Shown: positions 17,473-26,509, numbered from the stretch's first letter. The stretch is 37,656 nt of DNA from Candidatus Uhrbacteria bacterium CG_4_10_14_3_um_filter_41_21 (GCA_002782865.1 PFJC01000035.1:1-37656); one strand, 5' to 3'. The notes: generated from the letters alone by a model not told the origin. Numbers and translations: made by a program.

Positions 17473-19173
17473 ATGTATACACGCGAGCAAGCAAAACAAG
17501 AGATTTTAAAGTCACTGAAAAAAGCAGTGGGTAAAGGTTTTGAATGCACGGTTGAAGATTTGGTTGACGCTGACCTGCGATTTGGTGACATTGCATTTCC
17601 GGTTTTTGAGCTAGCAAAGAAGCAAAAGAAAAATCCAGTTGAACTTGCCAAAGAGATAGCGGCAAACATCAAGGCAACAGATTTGATTGAATCAGTAGAG
17701 GCGACCGGTCCGTATCTTAATTTTAGGTTTAATAATACAGCCTTTATTAAAAATGTTTTATCTGAAATTAAAAAATTAGGAACAAAGTTTGGAGAAGGTG
17801 ATCTTGGAAAAGGGACATCATTAATGATCGAGTATGCTCAACCAAATACATTGAAGGAATTTCATGTTGGACATATAAGAAGTTCAGTTTATGGGCAGTC
17901 AGTTGTAAATGTCGCTCGTATAAATGGTTACAAAGTAACAGCAACTTCTTATATTAATGATCTTGGGGCAAATGTTGCTAAGATTCTATGGTGGATGAAG
18001 AAGAATTATTCAGAGCAGAAAGTTGAAAAAGAAAACCACAACTCGTTTATGCAAAAGGTGTATGTTGAGGCGACTGAGAATGCTGAAAATGACGAGGCTA
18101 GAACAGAAATTTCTGAAACTTTTGAAAAATTAGAAAATCAAGAAAAGGGTTGGTTTGAATTATGGAAAGAAACACGTCAGTGGAGTCTGGATTCCTTTAA
18201 GGAATATTTTGAGGAGCTTAATGTTAGGCCTGATGTCACCTATTATGAAAGCGAGGTTCTTCAAGATGGGAAGAAAATTGTTAAAAAGCTCTTAACGGAT
18301 GGAATTGCAAAAAAGAGCCAAGGAGCAGTTATTGTTGATTTAGAAGACGAAGGTCTTGGAGTCATGTTGCTTCTAAAGTCCGATGGAACTTCGCTGTATT
18401 CAACTCGAGATTTACCTTTAGCATTTAAGAAAGATAAAGATTACGACGCCGATAGACAGCTTTTTGTGGTTGATGTTCGTCAGTCACTTTATTTTAAACA
18501 GCTTTTCGCCACACTTAAAAAAATGGGTTTTACCAAACAGCTGACTCATTTAGCTTTTGATTTTGTAAATCTACCCGACGGCGCAATGTCATCAAGGAAA
18601 GGAAATATTGTAACTTACGAAGATCTGCGTGACGATATGGTTGAGTTTTTAGAGCACGAAACCAAAACTCGTCATGAAGATTGGTCTGAAAAGAAAATCA
18701 AATCAACAGCGAAGACTTTGGCGATTGCATCCATGAATTTTATGATGCTTCGCCAAGACCCGGAATCAATTATCACTTTTGATATCAAAGAGGCCATGTC
18801 ATTTGATGGTTTTACAGGTCCCTACATTCTTTACACAATTGCCAGAATCGAAAGCATTAAAAAGAAAGCGAAAACCAAAGCTAAGATTGACGAAACAAAG
18901 TTAGATAAAGAGCTTGAGCTAGAATTGGCGCGCCAGGTAGCAATTTATCCAGAGTTAGTGCAAAGAGTTGGTAAAAGTTTTAAAGTTTCAAGTATTGCGA
19001 CATGGGCATTCGATACTGCCAAACTTTTTAATGAGTACTATCATGAAGTTAAGATTTTGGACGATGAAGACAAAGAAAGACTGGCTTCAAGATTGGCTTT
19101 GATCGAAGCTGTGCGCCAAAGTCTGGAAAATGCAATGAGCATTTTGTGTATTGATGTATTAAAAGAAATGTAA
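17473..19173 (+). CDS. argS: Arginyl-tRNA synthetase
   Basis: EYAQPNTLKEFHVGHIRSSVYGQS, MSSRKGNIVTYEDL, C-terminal DALR domain. Confidence 0.97.
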   Translation: MYTREQAKQEILKSLKKAVGKGFECTVEDLVDADLRFGDIAFPVFELAKKQKKNPVELAKEIAANIKATDLIESVEATGPYLNFRFNNTAFIKNVLSEIKKLGTKFGEGDLGKGTSLMIEYAQPNTLKEFHVGHIRSSVYGQSVVNVARINGYKVTATSYINDLGANVAKILWWMKKNYSEQKVEKENHNSFMQKVYVEATENAENDEARTEISETFEKLENQEKGWFELWKETRQWSLDSFKEYFEELNVRPDVTYYESEVLQDGKKIVKKLLTDGIAKKSQGAVIVDLEDEGLGVMLLLKSDGTSLYSTRDLPLAFKKDKDYDADRQLFVVDVRQSLYFKQLFATLKKMGFTKQLTHLAFDFVNLPDGAMSSRKGNIVTYEDLRDDMVEFLEHETKTRHEDWSEKKIKSTAKTLAIASMNFMMLRQDPESIITFDIKEAMSFDGFTGPYILYTIARIESIKKKAKTKAKIDETKLDKELELELARQVAIYPELVQRVGKSFKVSSIATWAFDTAKLFNEYYHEVKILDDEDKERLASRLALIEAVRQSLENAMSILCIDVLKEM

Positions 19174-19180
19174 CAAGAGT

Positions 19181-19248
19181 TATTAGCTTATAACTATTAG
19201 CTGTTAGGGCAACCTAATAGCTAAAGGCTAACAGCTAAAAGCTAAAAA
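19181..19248. repeat. Degenerate AGCTA(A/T) heptamer repeat / imperfect foldback preceding bactofilin gene
   Basis: TTATTAGCTTATAACTATTAGCTGTTAGGGCAACCTAATAGCTAAAGGCTAACAGCTAAAAGCTAA. Confidence 0.8.
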
Positions 19249-19249
19249 T

Positions 19250-19627
19250 ATGTCTAAAAACAAAACAGGTGAAACGATCATTGCGCACGGCGTGCGTGTA
19301 GAAGGTGACTTTAAGAGTCAGGGGGATGTTGTTATAGAAGGTGAGGTAGCTGGAAATGTCTGGACAGCTGGCGACCTTCGAATTGGTAATGAAGCGAAAA
19401 TTCATGCCGATGTAATTGCAAAAAATGCTGTCGTGGCTGGTGAAATAAAAGGTAGCCTTCAAGTTGAAGGCAGACTTGAACTTTTAGAATCATCAAAAAT
19501 TATTGGCGACATTACTGTTGATGTTTTATCGATCAGCGCTGGCGCCCAGGTAAATGGAAAGATTACTATGGATGGACGCAAAGTAGAAATGCCGAAACAA
19601 AAAGAAGAAGATTCGGAAGAGGAGTAA
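19250..19627 (+). CDS. Bactofilin (polymer-forming cytoskeletal protein)
   Basis: GDVVIEGEVAGNVWTAGDLRIGNEAKIHADVIAKNAVVAGEIKGSLQVEGRLELLESSKIIGDITVDVLSISAGAQVNGKI. Confidence 0.92.
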   Translation: MSKNKTGETIIAHGVRVEGDFKSQGDVVIEGEVAGNVWTAGDLRIGNEAKIHADVIAKNAVVAGEIKGSLQVEGRLELLESSKIIGDITVDVLSISAGAQVNGKITMDGRKVEMPKQKEEDSEEE

Positions 19628-19637
19628 TTATTTCAGA

Positions 19638-20384
19638 ATGTACTACTATGTATATGATGAATTTGTACAAGACCCTAAGTTTGAGCGTGAACTGTCGTTA
19701 ATTGAAACGCGCTTGACTGACTTGGGGATTGCCGGAAAAATCGCTCGCCTGGCTCTTTTTCGTGATCCAAAAGAATTGATTAAAGATGAAATAAAAAAAG
19801 GCGCCAAGACAATTATTGCTGTTGGAAATGATTCAACTCTTCGAAAGATAATCGATGCTGCTACTGGAAGTAATGTTGTAATCGGGATAGTACCTCTTGG
19901 TCGAGATATGAATTTGATGTCAGAAATGCTGGGGATGCCAAATGGCGTAGAAGCTTGTGATGTACTGTCAGCCAGAATTGTTGAAGAGTTGGATTTGGGA
20001 TCGGTTAATGGCAACAGATTTTTAAACTCAGCTGTAATCCACAATAGTGGCAGTGTTGTGATTAATTGTGACAATAGTTTTAAAATGACCCCGACAAGGA
20101 GATGTTCAATCGAAATTAGAAATTTAGCTCCGGCCACAGAAGATGTTTCGCCGGCTGATCCGACAGATGGTAAATTGGAATTGATTATCAGAACACCAGA
20201 AAAGAAATTATTTGGAAAAAAGAAAATTACTACTTCGGTAGTGCCGATTTCGGAAGCGACTATAATCTCTGATTCACTGATGCGGGTTTTGGCAGATGGT
20301 GATTTATTTGAAGGTAGTGAGTTTAAATTTCGCGTTTTACCAAAACAGTTGCGAGTGATTACAGGCAAGGGGAGACAGTTTTAA
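19638..20384 (+). CDS. Diacylglycerol/lipid kinase catalytic-domain-like protein
   Basis: TIIAVGNDSTLRKIIDAATGSNVVIGIVPLGRDMNLMSEMLG. Confidence 0.75.
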   Translation: MYYYVYDEFVQDPKFERELSLIETRLTDLGIAGKIARLALFRDPKELIKDEIKKGAKTIIAVGNDSTLRKIIDAATGSNVVIGIVPLGRDMNLMSEMLGMPNGVEACDVLSARIVEELDLGSVNGNRFLNSAVIHNSGSVVINCDNSFKMTPTRRCSIEIRNLAPATEDVSPADPTDGKLELIIRTPEKKLFGKKKITTSVVPISEATIISDSLMRVLADGDLFEGSEFKFRVLPKQLRVITGKGRQF

Positions 20385-20399
20385 AAGTAATATTTAAAT

Positions 20400-21602
20400 T
20401 TATTTTACAACTAAGTTAGATTGTGGAATTTTTTTGTATGAAAAGAGGATGAATATTAAAAGGTAGATTCCTGTAAAAATACCGACAGCAGTAAACCCTG
20501 AAAAAATTGAAATAGAGTCAGCAAGATAGCTAAACATGAGCGCAACTGGGATGTATATTAATGTTCGAAGAAGACTTACCAAAGATTCTCCTGTTGATCG
20601 ATGGCTGGATGGTAATTCTTTGTGCAGATCCATATTGAATAGAGGACCAACTATCCATGTTGCAATTATTGGTAAGTAGACAAAAACTATACCAATTTTA
20701 GAATGGAAATATCCTATCAAAATGAAGCCAACGAAGTTTATTATCAGCGAGATAAGATATATATTTCTTCGCTTGTATTTATTTAAACGGTGAGCAAATT
20801 TTGCACAAATAGATTCAATTCCGCCAGCAATTGCTGAAAGGTATCCTAACGCAAACAATGATGCTCCAACGCTAAAGAAGTATAGCTGAGCATATTCATC
20901 TATAATTCGTAAACTCAGTGTTAAGATGACAGTTAGAAAGATTAGGTGATAAAGAGCAGGGCGTTTCCAAAGGAATTTAATCGCATTATTTATATGTGAC
21001 CAGTATTTAACCTCGCCGGTTGTTCGGTGAATATCCGGTTCTTCGAGCGAAAGTGTAAATAAAAGAGCAATGAAACTTATCGCCAGAGTAATCCAAAAAG
21101 ATATAGTTATTCCAAAATATCCAGCCACCATTCCTCCTAAGATTGCGCTAACAGCAGAAAAGATACCTCCGTAAAAAAAATAATTTCCTAGTATTTTATC
21201 GAATTCATTTTCTTTTCCAATTTGTTTGGCAGTGTCATAGAGTAAAGAAGTATAAGTGCCAGAATATAAAGCGGCATGAATTGCGCAAGCGATTATACCT
21301 AAGATAAAAAATGTTATGTCATAAGCGAATATCCATAAAATAGTGTTCAACATAAAAAAGACCAAATGGAGTGCAAGAACATTTTTTCTACTCCATCTGT
21401 CCGCTAAGGCTCCACTGGGAACTTCCAATAATAAAACGCAAACTGTATATATTATTTCAATGAAGACAATTTGCGTGACAGAAAGACCGCGGAGTTCCAT
21501 GAAAACCTTATCTATCGCGTAAAAAAGTACAAAAGCAGTCAGAGAGCTGATTATGTACATTTTCCAAATATTACTTTTCAGTCTTTTTTTACTAACTGAC
21601 AT
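20400..21602 (-). CDS. MFS transporter
   Basis: 400 aa with ~12 TM; EVPSGALADRWSRKNVLALHLVFFMLN. Confidence 0.9.
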   Translation of the reverse strand: MSVSKKRLKSNIWKMYIISSLTAFVLFYAIDKVFMELRGLSVTQIVFIEIIYTVCVLLLEVPSGALADRWSRKNVLALHLVFFMLNTILWIFAYDITFFILGIIACAIHAALYSGTYTSLLYDTAKQIGKENEFDKILGNYFFYGGIFSAVSAILGGMVAGYFGITISFWITLAISFIALLFTLSLEEPDIHRTTGEVKYWSHINNAIKFLWKRPALYHLIFLTVILTLSLRIIDEYAQLYFFSVGASLFALGYLSAIAGGIESICAKFAHRLNKYKRRNIYLISLIINFVGFILIGYFHSKIGIVFVYLPIIATWIVGPLFNMDLHKELPSSHRSTGESLVSLLRTLIYIPVALMFSYLADSISIFSGFTAVGIFTGIYLLIFILFSYKKIPQSNLVVK

Positions 21603-21666
21603 AGTTAATTGTAATTTTCAATATAAGTATTATACGCATAATGATCATAGGTGTCATTTTAAAGAC

Positions 21667-21698
21667 AAAAAAAACACATCAGGAGATGTGTTTTTTTT
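21667..21698 (-). terminator. Terminator of tRNA-Val(TAC)
   Basis: Minus strand AAAAACACATC-TCCT-GATGTGTTTTTTTT immediately after CCA. Confidence 0.85.
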
Positions 21699-21774
21699 GG
21701 TGGGCGCAAAGGGACTCGAACCCCTGACCCTCTCGGTGTAAACGAGATGCTCTAGCCAACTGAGCTATGCGCCC
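21698..21774 (-). tRNA. tRNA-Val (anticodon TAC), CCA encoded
   Basis: Minus strand GGGCGCATAGCTCAGTTGGCTAGAGCATCTCGTTTACACCGAGAGGGTCAGGGGTTCGAGTCCCTTTGCGCCCACCA. Confidence 0.93.
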
Positions 21775-21790
21775 TGATTTTAGGTGAACT

Positions 21791-21867
21791 TGGCGAAGTT
21801 GGTTATTAGCCAACTGCTTGTCCGCCGTAGTCCAGCGAAGCTGGACGAAGGAGGAAGCTATGCGCTC
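21791..21867 (-). repeat. tRNA-proximal foldback element, copy B (contains interrupted copy of tRNA-Val(TAC) 5' end)
   Basis: Minus strand GAGCGCATAGCT-[TCCTCCTTCGTCCAGCTTCGCTGGACTACGGCGGACAAG]-CAGTTGGCTAATAACCAACTTCGCC. Confidence 0.85.
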
Positions 21868-21923
21868 TTATTTCAATCGCGGGGAGAGAATATCATAATG
21901 AGATATTTTTGACAATACTACGA

Positions 21924-21952
21924 TTGACAGCGATCTTTTTAATAAGTATATT
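21924..21952 (+). promoter_or_regulatory. Promoter TTGACA-N17-TATATT for tRNA-Leu
   Basis: -35 at 21924-21929, -10 at 21947-21952. Confidence 0.75.
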
Positions 21953-21965
21953 CATTTCGTAAAAT

Positions 21966-22052
21966 GCGAACGTGGCGGAACTGGTAGACGCGTCAGCTTG
22001 AGGGGCTGGTAGGAGTAATCCTGTGGAGGTTCGAATCCTCTCGTTCGCACCA
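21966..22052 (+). tRNA. tRNA-Leu (anticodon GAG), CCA encoded
   Basis: GCGAACG/CGTTCGC, TCAGC-TTGAGGG-GCTGG, long variable arm TAGGAGTAATCCTG, GAGGTTCGAATCCTC. Confidence 0.92.
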
Positions 22053-22212
22053 TATTTTTGTAACTTTGCTTGAACTTTATTAAAATCCTTCCCAGGGTTT
22101 ATTTTAAATCGCAATAAAAGGGAGATTTTGATATAATATTTTTGTTGTGTTTTAGAGACAGGGCTTAAACTCTATTTTCTCTATTTCGCATAATTTGTAA
22201 CCATTAAATTTT

Positions 22213-22458
22213 ATGTGGTTTTGGAGAATTGTTATTGGACTGTTAGTTATTGCCCTTGGACTTTCGATGGTTTGGAAAACCGATTTCTATTTACGCGCAC
22301 TGGGAATGGTATCTTGGGCTGAGCGTAATTTAGGTGGTGGTGGCACGCGTTTGTTTTATAAGTTACTTGGTATTTTAATAATTTTTGTTGGAATGATGAT
22401 TACAACAAATTTGTTTGATAAATTTATGACTTGGTTAGTCGGCGGATTATTTGGATAA
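22213..22458 (+). CDS. Hypothetical two-TM protein (81 aa)
   Basis: MWFWRIVIGLLVIALGLSMVW...LLGILIIFVGMMITTN. Confidence 0.7.
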   Translation: MWFWRIVIGLLVIALGLSMVWKTDFYLRALGMVSWAERNLGGGGTRLFYKLLGILIIFVGMMITTNLFDKFMTWLVGGLFG

Positions 22459-22459
22459 T

Positions 22460-23011
22460 ATGGGAGCAGGAAGCGCACTCTTAAACGCAACAAAGATTTT
22501 GAAAGATGCTGGTCTTACCGGTGGAAGTAAGATTGCTGATTTTGGTGCTGGCCGAGCAGGGCATATGGTTTTTCCGGCTGCAAGACTAGTGGGCGAAAAA
22601 GGAATGGTGTATGCAGTGGATGTTGTTAAAGATGTAATTAGAATGATTGATACTAAACGGCAAATGTTTAGCATACTTAATCTGCAAACTGTTTGGGGTG
22701 ATTTTGAAATGAAGGGTGGAGTAAAGATTCCGCCACAGTCACTAGATTATGTTTTGATAGTCAATAATTTATGGTGCGTTAAAAATATGGATGCTGTAAT
22801 TTCCGAATCAAAACGATTACTAAAGAAAGATGGAAAAGTAGTTTTAGTGGATTGGCGTCGTCGTATTGAGCATCCGGTAGCACCACCTGTTCAAAACCGG
22901 TTAGATGCTATGCAGGCAGAGGCGGTTTTTCTAAAAAATGGTTTTAAAAAAGAACGGGATTTGCCAGTTGGCGAAACACATTGGGGTATGATACTATCGT
23001 CCGCACAATAA
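22460..23011 (+). CDS. Class I SAM-dependent methyltransferase
   Basis: KIADFGAGRAGHMVFPAARLVGEKGMVYAVDVVKDVI; LDYVLIVNNLW; start trimmed to ATG 22460. Confidence 0.85.
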   Translation: MGAGSALLNATKILKDAGLTGGSKIADFGAGRAGHMVFPAARLVGEKGMVYAVDVVKDVIRMIDTKRQMFSILNLQTVWGDFEMKGGVKIPPQSLDYVLIVNNLWCVKNMDAVISESKRLLKKDGKVVLVDWRRRIEHPVAPPVQNRLDAMQAEAVFLKNGFKKERDLPVGETHWGMILSSAQ

Positions 23012-23024
23012 ATAATTTATAAAT

Positions 23025-23438
23025 ATGATTGATCTAAGTCCATTATTCCAGCTCGATTTCTGGTTCAGACTTGACCCGGTAGGTCTAAACACCGTTTTTG
23101 AAACAGCCTTTTTCTTTTTATTTGCAATTTTCATTATACTGGCATCAGTCAGCCGAATTATCGCCAGACAGAAAAAGGGGGACAGATTTGCAGTTAAAGC
23201 TTATAAGCTACTTGGACAAATGTTCATGACAATGGGAATTTTGGGAATGCTTTGGTTCTTCTTTACATTTGAAGAAATTTATTTCCTTGGTGCTCGTTTT
23301 TGGTTCCTTCTTTGGCTTGTAGCTTTGATAGTCTGGTTGATTGGAATATATCGTTATATCAAAATCATAGTTCCAGAGATGAAAAATCACGGCAAGGAAA
23401 AAGCTGAAGCAAATAAGTACCTACCTCGCAAAAAATAA
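23025..23438 (+). CDS. Hypothetical membrane protein
   Basis: 137 aa with three hydrophobic segments. Confidence 0.7.
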   Translation: MIDLSPLFQLDFWFRLDPVGLNTVFETAFFFLFAIFIILASVSRIIARQKKGDRFAVKAYKLLGQMFMTMGILGMLWFFFTFEEIYFLGARFWFLLWLVALIVWLIGIYRYIKIIVPEMKNHGKEKAEANKYLPRKK

Positions 23439-23439
23439 T

Positions 23440-23793
23440 ATGCCAGATGCGCGGAGGATATTCGGAAATAAGTCCGAGGATTTAGCCGCCAAGTATCTTA
23501 AGAATCTTGGTATAAAGATTTTAGAAAGACAGTTTAAAACAAAGATTGGCGAGGTTGATTTGATAGGCAAAGATGGCAACGAAATAGTTTTTGTCGAAGT
23601 GAAGGCTCGGAAATCAAATGAATTTGGTTATCCGGAAGAATCAGTTACGCCAAAAAAATTAGAAAAAATCGCTCGGGTTGCAGAGCAGTATCTAAGACTC
23701 AAAAAGATAGAAGATCAACCATTTCGAATTGATGTAGTAGCAATTGAGCAAATAGATAAACAAAATATAATTACTTATTATAAAGCTGTATGA
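23440..23793 (+). CDS. UPF0102/YraN-family nuclease-like protein
   Basis: GNKSEDLAAKYLKNLGIKILERQFKTKIGEVDLIGKDGNEIVFVEVKARK. Confidence 0.93.
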   Translation: MPDARRIFGNKSEDLAAKYLKNLGIKILERQFKTKIGEVDLIGKDGNEIVFVEVKARKSNEFGYPEESVTPKKLEKIARVAEQYLRLKKIEDQPFRIDVVAIEQIDKQNIITYYKAV

Positions 23794-24150
23794 AAAATAT
23801 CGACAATATTTTACAGGACGGAGGGGTGGTTGTTAAAGAGGAGATCGGCACATTTGTAAAAAGCAAATTGCACGCTAAAGTTGGTAAGTTGGTTTTAACA
23901 AATAAAAGATTTTTGTTTCTAGCTGATTCACCACTTATGTACATGTTTGGATTGATTGGATATTTTTTGGCTAAGAACGTGGCAAAAAAACCAATACTTG
24001 ATATTTTCTTGTCTGACATTTCAGCGCTTGAAAAGACAAAATACGGATTGAACAACAAGGCATTTAAAATGATTATTTCGAGATGGCAACGAATTTATAT
24101 TCACAACCAGTAAGCAACCAGACGAATTCATTGCTGCTTTAAAAAAATAA
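23790..24150 (+). pseudogene. Small PH-like/hypothetical protein gene with apparent frameshift near 24080-24085
   Basis: Frame 0 ends ...IISRWQRIYIHNQ*; the neighbouring frame continues as a plausible protein end DGNEFIFTTSKQPDEFIAALKK* (to 24150). Confidence 0.6.
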
Positions 24151-24164
24151 TTAGAAAAGAAAAA

Positions 24165-24197
24165 CGAACGGCCTACACTGGGTCGTCTGTTTTTTTA
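24165..24197 (+). terminator. Weak terminator-like hairpin with U-tract
   Basis: ACGGCC-TACACT-GGGTCGT..CTGTTTTTTT. Confidence 0.45.
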
Positions 24198-24219
24198 AAC
24201 TCGTGAAGATTGCATATAT

Positions 24220-24248
24220 TTGCCTTTTTTAGGACCTTGTGTTATCCT
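24220..24248 (+). promoter_or_regulatory. Candidate nusA promoter TTGCCT-N17-TATCCT
   Basis: -35 at 24220-24225, -10 at 24243-24248. Confidence 0.4.
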
Positions 24249-24262
24249 CTTAGCACTTGATG

Positions 24263-24426
24263 AAACTCGGCTGACGCCGGGTTTGTCTGTTAAATAATGT
24301 TAAAAATTAACTTGGTGAGCTAAGTAAATTGGATGGATAGCTAGGAAGAAATTGAGTAAGGCCGAAGCGTACTAAAATGTACGATGAGACCGACGGAGAT
24401 TTCTGACACAGCTAGCCGCCAATTTA
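24263..24426 (+). promoter_or_regulatory. Candidate structured 5' leader RNA of nusA
   Basis: Hairpin AAACTCGGC-TGAC-GCCGGGTTT then a 102-nt multi-stem hairpin TAAATTGG..TAGCT..AGAAAT..CGTAC-TAAAAT-GTACG..ATTTCT..AGCTA..CCAATTTA ending 19 nt before ATG. Confidence 0.6.
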
Positions 24427-24445
24427 TAACGCGAACAAATGCAAT

Positions 24446-25759
24446 ATGTCATCTGATATCGAACAAGCCATACGCTTTATCTGTGAAGAAAAAGGACTCT
24501 CATACGAGTCAGTTCTTGAAACCATTGAAGTTGCTCTTGTGGCTGCTTATCGTAAAGATTACGGGAATAAGCAACAAAATATTGAAGTTGAATTTGATGC
24601 TTCAAACGGAGATATTAAAGCTTTTGATATCAAAACTGTAGTTGTAGATGTTTCTGAAGAAGAACTAGAGGCTCAGCGCGCTCGCCAGGCAGAAAAAGCA
24701 GAGGCTCAAGTAGCAGAGCGTGCAGCCGAAGACGCTGATGGAAGAAAACGACGAGCGCGTGATTGGGAACCGGAGACTGGTGTAAAAAATGAAGATGCTG
24801 ACGATCAAATAGTTGGTGAAGACGAAGAGCCAATGTTTAATCCTAAAACAGAAATAATGATTTCTGATGCTAGGGTTTTGAAGATGGGTTCAGAAGTAGG
24901 CAAGGTGCTTAGAATTGAATTGCCAATTCCAGGTGAGTTCGGGCGAATGGCAGCCATGACCGCCAAGCAGGTGATCACCCAAAAACTTCGAGAAGCAGAA
25001 CGCGAAATCGTCTTTAATGAATACAAAGAACAAGAAGGTGAAGTACTTATTGGAACTATTCAGCGCCGAGAAGGCCGAGTTGTTTTGGTTGATATCGGAC
25101 GCACTGCCGGAGTAATGCTTCCACAGGATCAAGTGAAGACCGAACATTATAACTCCGGAGACCGAATTAAAGTTTATGTTCGTGAAGTTTCTTTGGGTAG
25201 TCGCGGACCACAAATTTTATTATCACGCTCAGCAGAGGAGCTTATTCAAGCTTTGTTTGAACTAGAGGTTCCAGAAATCGCTGAAGAAACTGTAAAAATA
25301 AAGGGAATCGCTCGCGAAGCTGGCTCACGAACTAAAATTGCAGTTGCAACAGACGATGACACAATTGATCCAATCGGTGCCTGTATTGGTCAGCGCGGGG
25401 TTAGAATTCAAACCATTATTAATGAAATTGCCGGGGAAAAGATTGATGTAATTGAGTGGAGCGAAGATCCTAGAACATTTATTTTAAACGCGCTAGCACC
25501 TGCTAAAATTGCCGGGGTTGAGTTAAACGAAGAAGAAAAAACAGCAACTATTTCTGTTGATCCTGAACAACTGTCACTTGCTATTGGTCGTGGCGGTCAA
25601 AATGTAAGATTAGCGTCACTCCTTTCTGGCTGGAAATTGAATATCAAGGAATCAAGTAAAAGCGAAGAGCAAACAGCTCCATCTCAAGACGGTGAGGTAA
25701 GCGAGCCAGTGATTGATACAGAAGAAGCGGTAATTGATTCTGAAGAAGCGAATAGCTAA
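24446..25759 (+). CDS. nusA: Transcription termination/antitermination factor NusA
   Basis: N-terminal NusA domain, S1 (EVLIGTIQRREGRVVLVDIG), KH domains (DPIGACIGQRGVRIQTIINEIAGEKIDVIEW; LAIGRGGQNVRLASLLSGW). Confidence 0.96.
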   Translation: MSSDIEQAIRFICEEKGLSYESVLETIEVALVAAYRKDYGNKQQNIEVEFDASNGDIKAFDIKTVVVDVSEEELEAQRARQAEKAEAQVAERAAEDADGRKRRARDWEPETGVKNEDADDQIVGEDEEPMFNPKTEIMISDARVLKMGSEVGKVLRIELPIPGEFGRMAAMTAKQVITQKLREAEREIVFNEYKEQEGEVLIGTIQRREGRVVLVDIGRTAGVMLPQDQVKTEHYNSGDRIKVYVREVSLGSRGPQILLSRSAEELIQALFELEVPEIAEETVKIKGIAREAGSRTKIAVATDDDTIDPIGACIGQRGVRIQTIINEIAGEKIDVIEWSEDPRTFILNALAPAKIAGVELNEEEKTATISVDPEQLSLAIGRGGQNVRLASLLSGWKLNIKESSKSEEQTAPSQDGEVSEPVIDTEEAVIDSEEANS

Positions 25760-25765
25760 TAACCT

Positions 25766-26500
25766 ATGAATATATTTTTTACTGTTCTTTATCAACCAAT
25801 CTATAACTTACTCGTTTTGTTCTACGATATTTTGCCGTTTAATGATATTGGTTTGGCGATTATTCTTTTGACTTTGATTATCAAAGGAATCCTGTTTCCG
25901 TTCACCTTTAAGACTCTAAAATCACAACGGGACATGCAGGCAATTCAGCCAAAGATTGCCCAGATTCGTGAAGAGTATAAAAATGATAAAGAAAAGATGG
26001 CGACAGAATTAATGAGCGTTTACAAAAATAACAATGTAAACCCACTTGCTTCTTGTTTACCGCTTTTGATTCAGCTACCGATTTTTATCGCACTTTTTCG
26101 AGTTTTGCGTGACGGTCTTGGAACTGTAAACGCAGATATTTTGTATAGCTTTATTCCCAATCCAGAAATAATGAATACCATGTTTTTGAGACTGATTGAT
26201 TTAACTGTGGTTTCAATCCCGTTAGCAATTTTGGCCGCTATTGCTCAGTTTTACCAAGCAAAACAAACAATGGCACGCAAGCCAGCCAAGGAAGTAGCCG
26301 GAAAGCTCGGAACTCAAGATGAGATGATGGCAGACAACATGAGCAAGATGATGCTCTACTTCATTCCAGTGATGACACTAGGTATTGGTGTAACATCACT
26401 TCCGGGCGGTGTAATGCTTTATTGGTTAGTAACAACATTATTAACAGTAGTGCTTTATTCAATATTTTTGCCAAAGCAAAAGGATGAGAAAAAAGATTAG
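25766..26500 (+). CDS. yidC: Membrane protein insertase YidC/Oxa1
   Basis: QPIYNLLVLFYDILPFNDIGLAIILLTLIIKGILFPFTFKTLKSQRDMQAIQPKIAQIREEYKNDKEKM. Confidence 0.95.
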   Translation: MNIFFTVLYQPIYNLLVLFYDILPFNDIGLAIILLTLIIKGILFPFTFKTLKSQRDMQAIQPKIAQIREEYKNDKEKMATELMSVYKNNNVNPLASCLPLLIQLPIFIALFRVLRDGLGTVNADILYSFIPNPEIMNTMFLRLIDLTVVSIPLAILAAIAQFYQAKQTMARKPAKEVAGKLGTQDEMMADNMSKMMLYFIPVMTLGIGVTSLPGGVMLYWLVTTLLTVVLYSIFLPKQKDEKKD

Positions 26501-26509
26501 ATAATTAAG

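Noticed and set aside
19646-20368. 240-aa minus-strand ORF opposite the DAG-kinase-like gene
   Set aside because: Antisense mirror ORF; the plus-strand frame has recognisable kinase motifs.
21893-22114. 73-aa minus ORF and 21553-21741 plus ORF over tRNAs
   Set aside because: Contain typical tRNA-derived spurious peptides (GANERIRTSTGLLLPAPQADASTSSATF; VGAKGLEPLTLSV).
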